A program made the position numbers and the translations under genes. 64,000 nucleotides of DNA from Dirofilaria immitis (Eukaryota > Nematoda > Chromadorea > Rhabditida > Onchocercidae): assembly GCA_024305405.1 (NCBI GenBank), contig JAKNDB010000104.1, forward strand, positions 1,364,001 through 1,428,000, written 5' to 3'. Within the stretch, counting starts at the first letter, position 1; the number at the start of each line of letters is the position of its first letter. The notes beneath the pieces are model-generated. The model saw nothing but the letters and a program-made list of their open reading frames with translations, did not search any database and was not told the DNA's origin. Shown in pieces: positions 39,501 to 51,500 of this stretch.

Positions 39501-42500
39501 AAATTATATGACGAGAGCAAAACTAAAAGCTAGTGAAAAATGAAAGATTAAATGTTTGCAAAGACATATCACCACTTATCAGTAAGAGTTAATAATAATA
39601 TTCCTTTATATTGGCAACAATAAAACAACAACAGTACATAATATTTTAAGAATAATTAGCTATGAATGGTTTCTCAAAGTGATTGATAAATAGACTAATT
39701 TAGGATAAATTTTAGCAATATTAACAGCCATAACATTGGCTTTAATTATAAAGTAGCAGAGTAGTAAAGAGTAAGATTAGAAATAGATAGATTTTGCATA
39801 ATTAGCTTTTATTGTGACTTCTCACTCAACTTCTTCATAAATCATTTTGCTAAAATTCGCAAAATCATTACTTCTTATTCTGAAAAGGCGAAAAAAAAAT
39901 AAATTTTCTCTAAGCTCAGTTAAATTTACAACCAATTATCAATTTTTTTTGACTGCTTTTGCTTATTTTCTTAGCACAGAATTGTTTATAAGTTATGCAT
40001 ATGCTTATCTACATATCTTACTCATAGAATAAAAAAATATTTCCCGCACATTTAACATTATTCTTTCCAATACATCTGATATAAAATATTCTCAAATCAT
40101 CTATCTTTTCATATCACCCTTTATTAAGAATGTTATAGTCTAATAGAGTAAATTATAATAATTCACCGATTTTCTATATCGTCCTTTATCTGCTGATAAG
40201 GAATGAAAATGAATGAGCAATCTTTAAAATTCACAAAGATAGTGATGATTACATGATTGAATGAGAAAATCGCTAAGAACATTATAGTCCAATAGGATAT
40301 ATTATAATAATTTCACCAGGTAATCCTATCCACCAGTTGATCATTTATTCAGCTAAATTATCATAAAGCAAATTAAGTGCAAAATAAATTCTAGACCTCC
40401 TGAAACTTTGTTTATCAATAAAGCTTCATTTATTTATTTTTTCCAATCGCCTTTTCAGCATTATTTCAGTTATCTCAACAAAGAAAACTTTTCTTTCCTA
40501 CATCATTTTGCTATCTTTTTTTCAAGAATTAATTCTTGATCAATCTATTCATTCAAACTTTCTTGTTGTAGGAATCAGTACTATGGTCTCGCTCACAGAA
40601 TTTGCTAAGATAGCCGCAATAGTAATCCTAACAACTAATGCAAATGCTTTGATTTGTTATGAAAATGATGAAACTGTAAGTATGATTCTTTGTAAAAATT
40701 TATCTAAATGAAATTACCAGTATCAAAATTAATTAATAAAATTTGGTTATAAATTCTAATATACTTTGATTGAAATACTTCCTTCACCGTCGCTTTCTTT
40801 GCTATTCAGGGCAAAGTATACGAAATATCAAATGAATCCTGGGATTATTGCGTGTTTATTCCGGATAATGACGAAGGTCGGGTTTTTGGTATTGGTCCAG
40901 ATGTAGATTGGACAAAAGCGTACGATCATGCATTTGGTAAATCAGACAAAATATATCAAGTGTTATCCGTTTGTCTCCTAGAGGTTTGTGATAATTGATA
41001 TTTTAAATAGCTTTGTATTATAATTGTTAATTCAATATAATAATTAACGCTAAATATCGATGAACTTGATTAAATCCCGCTTTGAAAAAATATTGCATAG
41101 CTTTTGGCTGTCTCACCTTACCTAAGTTAAAGTTCGCTTTTAGAAATATGATTTCGGTCAACTGAATCCGAAAAGCGTTATTGACCCATCACGATCGGTA
41201 GAATTCGTTTTCCGATGCATCTGCAGCTATGATCGCTGCAACAGTGCTACCACATTTAGTAACTATTTGAAATCTATCGAACTGGATAATGCCAACAGCA
41301 GTGCTGAGAAGAATTGAAAAAGAAAATACTAAGAAAAGTTATTTAATTACTTCATTCCTATTTTCTTTCTCTTTCGTCATATCATATCAAATTATCAGTA
41401 ATTTGAAAAAACAATACAGACAATAGTTATCCAAATTTTGAATTGCTCTAAAATTTCGCGTCAAGAAGAAAACTCAAAAATTTTATAAACGTCACCCAAA
41501 GTTCAAAATTGAAATTTCAAATTTTGGGAGATTAATTGTTCACTTTTTGAAAGCCTTTCAAAATCAGCAAAAAGAATTCACGAACATTATCCTTTTATTT
41601 ATATGCTATACAGCTAACAGTTCTTTTTATACAGTTCTTTTCCATAGTGAATTGTGTGAAAATTTCATTGGAATGTTGCTCCGGTTTTCTCTTTTGCATT
41701 TTGTGCCTAAGAATTTGAAATTGTTAATGGCTTTCGGTCCTTTCCATTTGTCCCTAAGTTTTATCAAAATCCCCAAAAATGCTTTTTATTCATTGATTAT
41801 CATTGACATTATCTTAAATATTTGATCATCTACTAATTTGACAGTAGTTCCCTATTTCATTATTCCATTTTTTTTTCACTGGCTAAATTACTGATCTCAT
41901 TTGGCAAAAAAACCAACATTCCTTGAAAGGCATTTAAATTGCATAAATTATCACGTCAATTTTCCACACGCCTACTGATATACCAGAGTTTTATTGTTTT
42001 ATTTGTTTATTAGCTTGTTGTTTATTTAGATGAAATTTTTTCAAACAAATTTAGTTCGCTTTCCGTCTTGATCAAATCTTTTATGATTTACTGTAGTAGA
42101 TGAATCTCTTTCAGTGTTGTGAACTATTTGCTGCCTGTTCAGGTTGATCATTTCACTTTTCGAATAAAATTGTTAATGAAAGATAACACAAAATTCGGAA
42201 AATGACAAATGATTACTTCGTTTATTTAAGAATAATTTGATATAAATCGTTTAATATTTCGTACTTTTTTTTGGAAAAGGAATAAAAGAAGTAAAAGCTT
42301 CCAAAGAAATAAATTTATTTACTTCACAATCTCTCATATCTTATCATTCATCAATAAAAATATAAAAAAATATATGTAAGGTATATTAAGCTTACAAAGT
42401 TGTCAGTCCATATTAAAAATAGAAAATATATTATAATACTCATATATCTTTAATTTTTTTGTTGGAATGCTAATCGAATATAAGTTTTCAACTTATTTTC

Positions 42501-45500
42501 AATTTGAAGCGAATATCCCATTGCAAGATTAATTTCTTTATAATGTTTCTTGGCTGAATAAAATGATAAAAAATGAAAAGTGCCCTTCCCATCAACTTAG
42601 CTAACACTAATCTATACATATAAATTTGAAAAGATTTCCATAAAATTTTAAATTCATGTGGGCATTTAATTCGGAATTTACTTGGCTTTGGAAGAGGTAT
42701 AAAACTTATTTCATCTAAAAAAATGTAGTAAAAAGGCTAAGTAGTAGGAACATTTCTAAAAGCAAGAAATTAAAACTTCATTAAGGATATATTTATTCAC
42801 GTAATTATTAAATATATTTGTCATAATCCAATGAAAATGAAATAATTCTAAAAAAGTTTGACATGCCTAATAGGCAAAAGAAATAAATTTCAATTGCAAA
42901 AGTTAATTTAGCTCGACCATTCACTTATGAATGAGAAACGTTTTTGATTAAAGTTAGAATTTTTATATTCATCAAATTAGTCCAAAAGCACACATCATTT
43001 TAATGTTAAATTAACTGATTGATTTTATAGATCTGACACGTAACAAATCTCTCTAAAAGTCCCAATATATTTTTGCCATTTTAATTGAGAAATAAATAAA
43101 AATAAAGATGAAATGGTATATTATTTTTAATCATGAATTTTGCAGATAATCTACAATGCATGTAGCACTTATTGTTTTATCATATAAAAAAAAAAAGATT
43201 TGGTCTATTCGAAAGATTCTTTTAAAAAAATTAAATTAATTTTAAATCCCAATTAATGCTTGGAAGTAATACATAATCATCATAAAGACTACAAAATAAT
43301 AAGAGGCGGAAAGCTAAGAGAAATTCTGACTTTCGACTGAAACATAAATCATTAATGAAAATATAATTTTATGCATTGTTAATATGCCTTTAAACGCAAT
43401 TATCTTTTTATGTCCCATGATAAAGGAAAATGTAATTGGTGAAATAGAGTGTAGAAGAAGCGATTATGTCAAAATCCTATAGATTTTAATATTGCTGATC
43501 AGTCAAATTTTATATTGAATATACGTTGAAAAATGCCAACAGATATTAACAGTTATGATCAGATAACAAATTATATAATGTTTGATACTATCAATTTACT
43601 TTTTGATTTTAGAATCTCTAAAGTTACCAAACTTCAATACTGCAAACAATTTCAGTAGCTAGAAGATTAAGATCTTTTTTTTAGAAACTAGTAATTTTCT
43701 TATTCGACACTTATTTCCCGCATAAAAGTTGATAAAGAAATTAATTTCGGAAATTTCAAAATATTAAACAAAGTTAATACCTGTATTTCGTATATATATT
43801 AAACAAAGTTAAGACCTGTATTTCGTATATGCAGCAACACCAAATTAAATAAATAAGGCCAATCAGGAATGTGACCAACTGAGATATCACATGGAAAGAA
43901 AAATTGCGCGATATAGGTAGATGGTGTAGCAGCCGATCATGCAAATTTATTTACTTAAGGCATTATCATTTTAACGAAACTAAAGATTTAAAATATGTTT
44001 ATTTGCGTTTGATAGAGATTTCGAAAATTTAACATTAGATGAAATGATTTCTTCAAAAACAAGAAAATTTCAATTTTTATGCTCATTTCAAAGCTAGTCT
44101 TTCAATACAGCATTTTGATCATTGCTAATCTCTTCCTTTAAAAATTTTAGTATCTTATTATAGTTCTTCGTATAGATTACTTAAAAGATTACTTCAAAGT
44201 ATTCATGCCATGTATCTATGAAAAGACCTCCAAATTTCAATACGGACAATCAAATTATTCTATTTAATTTAACTGCTCATTAAATTGATGAATCATTTAA
44301 TCTACTAATAAATAATATGCAATAATATTTTCCCAAAAGACTAATAAAACATGAAATTCCCAAATATCAAATTGAAGCAATGAATATTAGAGACTTAAAG
44401 AACAAATTTCATTATATTTATTGTTTTTTTCAATCTGTAACAAAATTGGTTTTTTCCATATTGCTATATACATTAAAATAACATTCATATAATCTCTGCT
44501 CTATTTACATTTTATTCACATCCCATAATTGATAGGAAATAATTTTTTAGCTATCATATTATTTCAAATTTTTATTCTGATTTTTTTTGAAAATTGATTT
44601 AAGATAAGGACTAAAAGTATTTTATACGATTAGATAAAACAATTAATAGTAGAAAGTTTAGAAAAGTTTGGTAAAAGAAGAAAGGAAGAGAATATGAGAC
44701 ATATATCATTAAAGTAAAATAAATGAAATCGAAAAAATGTAAGAATAATTCCAATCTTTTATAACATAAAAGAATTTTGCAAAGAAAGTCCCCTCATTTC
44801 TGAAAGAATATTGAAGATGATTAAAGTCGTACAGTAGGTCACATACTGTGTAATACTTGCCAAGTAATAGAATATTACTTTTGGAGACATCATAGATATC
44901 ATTACTATTATATTATCATAAATCTATTACAGTAAGAAAAGTTATAGCTATACAAATAAAAATAATTCTTCCTCTATTTTACAAAAAATCGGTCATTGAA
45001 TGTAAATGTCTAAATATTACTCAAGTAATTTTGATAAATCCGATTATGTTTTGAGATTGAAGTATGGAGGGAAATATCTAAGGCGCTGAATGAAATGCCC
45101 ATTATGTCATCATCTGATGATCTTTGACTGAGGACCAGAAAGTTTTCTCAATCACCTTGAGATGAATTGATGATGCTCATTAGCGGGAAGAAAATCACAG
45201 ATTTTCGATGTCCTAGTGAGCAGTGCTCCTGAGCATTGCTCACCAGGACATCGAATGATTTCTCTCTTTGATTAAGGGCTATTCAAATACAAAAAAATCC
45301 AGACATAAAATCAATCTTTTACTATAAGCTAAAGTAAAGAAAGTAAAACCTTTATCACGATCAATACATCTGAGCAGCTGAAAAACGGTATTCCACGAAT
45401 CAACATTAAATGTAGAAGAGAATTAAGGAATTGTTCCGAACAATTTGAACTTCGCTTTAACCCTATCTTTCGCCAACATTGACGTGATATGTACAATGAC

Positions 45501-48500
45501 TGAAGAGCCTAAAAGATTTCATTTAAAAACAAATCAATTAAATTCTATGGAAATAAAATGGTATTATGGGAGATTTTATTTTTCATTATTTCAATAATTA
45601 TGTTCTTTTTTCTTCTCTTCTTGTCTTTGCTTCTCATAAGCATCTTTGACGAGTAACTTATTCGTATGACTTTTGTTCTTCTCGAATCGGAAACTGATGA
45701 AACTGTGGAATTAGAAGGAACTTCAATTAATGCATTCATTCCGAATTTTTATGCTTTTCCCAAAAATCTTTAAAATTTATAAAATCAAGATTCATATACC
45801 TTTAGTTGAGGAGATTTAGGAGCAAACTGATCTCTCGCCCAAGCCATTAAATCTCGTGTAACTTTGTATAAATGTTTTTGCCTATTTTCCGAATTGATCG
45901 AACATATCTAGTTTAAATTCCAATTATTGCATAAATTCGGAATTTAATGAATAGCTCCAAGGAACTCATCCATGGAATATGAGAATTCCTTGAAGTAAAA
46001 CATATATTTACCAATTTTTTAATAAAAAATTGACCGTTTTCTGCTCTATAATTTTATTTAAATGATGTCTGACAAGTTTCTTTTATTATCCATCCATCTT
46101 TTGTTGTATTTAATTTATTTTTTAATTCCTGTCGCCAAACATTGAATTATTGATAGATACTATGGAATTTCTATGAATGTCAACGTGTTGTCTATCTTTC
46201 TCCATTCCTTGCCATTCATCAGGAACTTAACATACAGTAGCACAAGAAGTTGTGAAAGAAAATTTTCTCAGTACCCGGAAAAATCACGATAAAAATGAAT
46301 TTTAAAAAAGTTGAAAACCTCGGAGTACATTATTTTTCATAGAAAAAGTGGTAATCGATACTAATTGGTGGCCACACCATGATTCAATTCAATTTCATCA
46401 TGATTTTTCTAAGCGAACTCTGTTAAAAATCTGGAAGATTTAAAAAAACAACATTTGGGAATTAAATTATAACTGATCTAACAGAAAATACCTGATTATA
46501 GCTAGAACCACTGAAGCATGCAGCTAACGGATCATCTATTTCTATTTCCAATGGCTTTCCCAATTCTTGATTTGTGGAAAACGAACAGTAATCATCTTCG
46601 AACCATTCCACACTTTGGGCGGATGTCGTCATTGAGCAACAGTCTTCATTAATCAAATTTAAATTATTCCGCCTTAAAAATATCAGATAACTACATGCAA
46701 CATTATTCTCTTAATATTATCCCCAATATTTACGGCACCAATAAAATCTACTTATAGTACTAAAAACAATATACTTCAGTTTACAGGTTTTATTGTCATG
46801 GTAACTTCTAATAAATCAATTATCGCTTATTACGGACTGAATAAAAATTTTTCGGAAATTTTGAAAACGAAAATCAATAATCCTTTTACTTAATCAATTT
46901 TTCAATATTTAGGTATTAACCTTTCTAAATTTTCTAAAATATAATTATTCATACAACAAAAGTCAAGATTATTCGAGTTATTAATTCATTGGCTTCAAGA
47001 TCCTTGGCCGAATGCTATGCTAGTTTTCTTTGTTTTCACTATTTAACTTCCATTTATCACATAACACGCAATTAATCTAATGAAACATAATATGTGTACT
47101 GGAAGTATCGAAAACCCAACATGGCGCTCTTCCCGTTCCTAGTGTAACTGCAAGTCAATATTATCTACTCAAAATAAGGCTTACAATATACTGCTTTATT
47201 GAACCTAACCGCTAATTAGACCATTACTGAAATATTTATCCGAGATCAGTTTGAATTTATTCATAAATTTCCTTCTAATTATTTCTTCTTTAAAGTTATT
47301 CGTTTTTGGCCTTACTGAATATTCATTAATCTTCAAAATTTGAGCAAACTTTACTTAATAATAGAATTTCTATTTATCGTCAATGTGAGGGCATCATATC
47401 GACAGCGCCATCTTCGCTCGAGAATATTTCTGCCCCAAAATTACATTTGCATCAATTGATCTATAATCAATTGATCTATATTGATACAATATAATATTTT
47501 CATACTGACAAGAAATAAAATAATGAATTTCATAATTGAATAATTATGAACGGAAGAACTAATCTGTAGAAGCATGTTCCGATAAGATTACCTCGTTAGC
47601 TAGAACAAAAGATCAGAAGCAGAGTAAACAAATGGTTGCCTTTTTCCGGAATATGGCGATACTAATCTTTCATGCAAATGCAACAATTATAAATTACCAT
47701 TTTAATTTTTGTTGATTATTTTAACTGACATGACCCTTGATAAATTGATTATTGATCATTTCGATATGATAGATTTTGAACTAGAATAAGAGGTCAGAAG
47801 TCAAAGCAAAGAAAATAATTGCTTTCCTCTTTAGGATGTCATAAGCACTGACCATTTGTAGTAATGCAGTAATTTCAAATTACTATTTCAACTTTTCATT
47901 AGTCATTAACCGATATGATCCTTTATAATCATAGCAATAGCTTCTTTTATTTTAATCACCATGTTTTTTCCCCTCAAACATCACTGATTTTAAAAGAATT
48001 ATGATTAAAATAAATAACCTAATATATGACTATAAATTATGATAACCTAATAGATGATTGTAAATTATACGTTGAATTGGTTCCCTTGCTAATTCCACTA
48101 TCAGTCATTGACGTCATCAAATGACCTGCTGATATTATTGGTGATGTAGTGGATGATTGTATCAATTCAAGTAGTCTGAAACTTTAAGCTATCATTTTGA
48201 TGAATATTATATATATTATCACATACTCTCTATATTGCAATTTTGGGATAATTAGTTATTTCCTGTGTCTTTTCAATCAAATTCGATTTAATATAAAGCA
48301 CAATTTTCAAATTTAAAAGAATTAATAATCACTTACCCACCTGATGGTGGATTAGTAACAAGTCGTTGCCTGAGAGAGAGAAATGATTGAGAACTACTAC
48401 GTTCACTTGATATTGATATACTGTTTGTGCGAGTTATAAATCTGCAAGATAATTCTTGATTTAAACTCAAGATTATCTCAGCTAGCGGAAAGAATTTCGT

Positions 48501-51500
48501 ACTAATCGGTCTTTTGCTTCGAACCAACAAAAACAAAAGAATTTCTAAATACGCGAATATAACGAATTTACCCAGAAGTAATCTGATAAAGATGTTTAGA
48601 ATCGACCATACAACTTCTCTGGATGAAATCATTAGTATCAAAATCAATACTTCTCCCTTCTCGATTTGACTGAAAGTTCATAAAGTCAAGAAATGAAATA
48701 TTTGATAGAATCTATATTAGAAAATAAATTATCTAGAGATTTCACGTAATAACACGTCACAAACTAAAGATCAGTAACAAGAAAATGCACTCATAAAAGT
48801 TCCGTTCGAAAGTTCCCAAAATTCAATTCGATTTTCCCTTACTTCAATATCATAGGAAATTCTGCTCGTGATATTTCAAACTTTTAAAAGAAATAATTGT
48901 AAGGCAAGAAATGAAAATAAAGATAGCAAGAAACTTGGCAGAATTCAGTGCAATTCAATTTGCTTTCGACTAAAAATTTCAAAATCGAACCAGAACCTCT
49001 GAAACATCATAAATCTAAATTGTACATAACCAGTTACATTTGCTTGGTTTTTTGGTCTTCTTTATTTATTTTGCAATAATCATTCGATCCTTCAAATAAT
49101 TCTTTAGCAGCTCGAAATTCGGTCATATCCGAAACGTCAGATGGTGCTGAATGTTGACCACGATGTACTATATTGCCTAGAAAGAGATTAACTTTAAGCT
49201 CGAAGTTTTCAAATTAAACCTTATTCATGATTAGGTCATGTAGATGATTCGCCATTCTTTAGTTTCTCTGAATTTGCCTAACTAAAGTAAAAATCGATTC
49301 GCAATTCTTTCAGTACTATTTCTTCTCGAAAATCAATTATAGAAGGGATGAAACCTTGATGAAATTATAGATTGAAAAATATTCTACTTTTTTAAATAGT
49401 AGCACAGCTCTTTAACTAATCAGTAATTCTTTTTCGAAATGAGATTTAATAATGAATTTAATTCTTTTTCTTACATTTATTGTTCGCCCTAGTCTTCAAA
49501 ATAGAAATGGAAATTCTTATTTAAAAGACATTTGCGATTAAGGGACAACGAAGTGCCTTAAAAATTAAGAAGAAAGATAAGATTGCTTGTCAAACATATA
49601 AAAGTGAGATTATATGGTAGCTAAACATGTCACAATTAAGTCATGGTGAATTTATAAATTGGAAAATATTCTACTCTTCAAATAGCAGCTCAGCTCCTGA
49701 ATAACTAATCAGTTCCCTTTTTAGATGAGATTTAATAATGAATTTCTTCTTTTTTCGTACTTAAAACTACTGAAAATAAGGTAAATAAGTACCATAAAAA
49801 CAGAAATCGGTTTCCTCATCCCATTGTGGGTCATCCCAAAGCAGATGTAACGAAGCTGATTTTTCGCTTGAAATGAAGTCCTCATTAGAAAAACTTTGTG
49901 AGGCCAAACTCGTTGAGTGTCTCTGACTGAAAAGTTAATAAATACATTTTTTAAATTTTTTGACGGAGCTTGATTTATCGAACTTTTAGTGGAAAGCTGA
50001 AGTAAGGAAATAAAAAGAGGGAAGAAATATATGTCCGAGATGCAGTTTCCATAAGTCAAGAAGACACATAAACTAATCGTCTTGCCAGGAATCAATATTA
50101 GATAAATGATGAGAGGAAAGTTGAGTAAATGATGTTATGCATGATCAGCAGATATATTTGGACAATTATGATATTCTGATGCGATTTTCCAAAGATGAAA
50201 AAGTCAATGAAAAATACGCGAGAATTGTTCCATTAATTATTTCTTGTTTACAATTATTCAAATAGTTTTTTGCTAACATGTATTTGAAAATACAGCCAGA
50301 AAACCTACTGCTTCGAGGTTATCTCTGACAGCTTTTTCGAGCTTTCAGTTAAGTCTTCGTAAAGTTGTCGTGTTCTCCGCAAGTGATCCTGAACGGATGC
50401 AATTCATTCCAGTAGTGCTATTATATCTACTAATATGCAAATACTACGCTTAGTAGATCATTTTATATTAATTTAATATATAAATATTCATAATTTAAAT
50501 CCACGATTCAATGTATCGATATTCACAATTTAATTCATAAAAAGCATGCCGAGGATGGTACTGTTGCAAGTGTGTGATTGCTGCAATCGTTTTCTTTATC
50601 ATCTATCAATTCCGCTAAGCAACAACTATCATATTTGTCGTTGACTACACAGGACTGAAAAAAATTCTGTAGAATCTGAAAGAAAATTTGATTCCGATCT
50701 TTTAAGAGTAAATTATGAGCATACTGTATCTAAATTCTTCAAGTTTATTTATAGTAAAAAAAACATTTGCTGAAAAAAATTTTAATTTAAAAATACAACA
50801 AAAAATTTTTCGCTTTCCTGTTCAAAAGTAATCAAAAGTGACCTGAACTGGAATAACAGCCCTATGTTGATTTCAGAAGTGATAAAGACAATGGAATAAC
50901 CCAAAATAAACTGTTAAAGACTATTAAAAAACTACAACTATCGGCCAGAATAATGAGTAAAATTGAAAATATTGTGATGCTAGATTTAGATATTGTTGAT
51001 CCGAAATGCTGATAAATGGAATAATTCGAACTGCTAAGCTTAAATAACATAAAGTCTTGTAATTTGGGAATTTCATATCCTAACTAAACCTAAGAGACTA
51101 ACCATTCTCGAATTCAACAAATACGTCTCATTACGAGCAAGCATATCAAAACGTGCTTGTTCCAGAATTGTCCAAATGAAATTCCTTCCCAGAAATCGTG
51201 TACATACTCGATATATCACATATGAACTAACCGAAGCAACCAACAGAACACCGCTTGTGCGCACTAAAATTTGATTTATGGCATAAAGAACTAGATTCGT
51301 TCGATAGAAATCTAAGTTCTATGTCTAAGTGAAATGTCTACAGGGAAAATTTGGCTTTGTTCCGATTTGATAAGATAAAGTCGCATTTAATGATGTGATA
51401 GTTCAAAATACATGTACTCATACTTTGCTTTGTATTTTTCATTTAGATTTAATAGTAAGAGAAGTATCTTGCCAATTTTGAAATATAGTTATATAATTAA

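Larger units (their letters stand above)
36943..45349 (-). other. 8.3-kb intron containing a nested gene
   Basis: This lies between exons 11 (low end 45350, donor AAG|GTTTTA) and 12 (high end 37065) of the minus-strand gene; the range given includes exon 12 at 36943-37065. It contains an entire plus-strand gene (40583-41317), a GC-rich island (39140-39325) and a 50-bp palindrome (45204-45255). Confidence 0.6.

Noticed and set aside
48333..48647. 104-codon minus-strand open frame with hydrophobic start
   Set aside because: It runs through two real exons and the intron between them; the correct frames are fixed by phase and differ in the first exon.
49721..50095. Longest single open frame of the window (124 codons, minus strand)
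   Set aside because: It is a shadow: the exon at 49793-49926 is read in another frame, whose phase matches both neighbouring exons.
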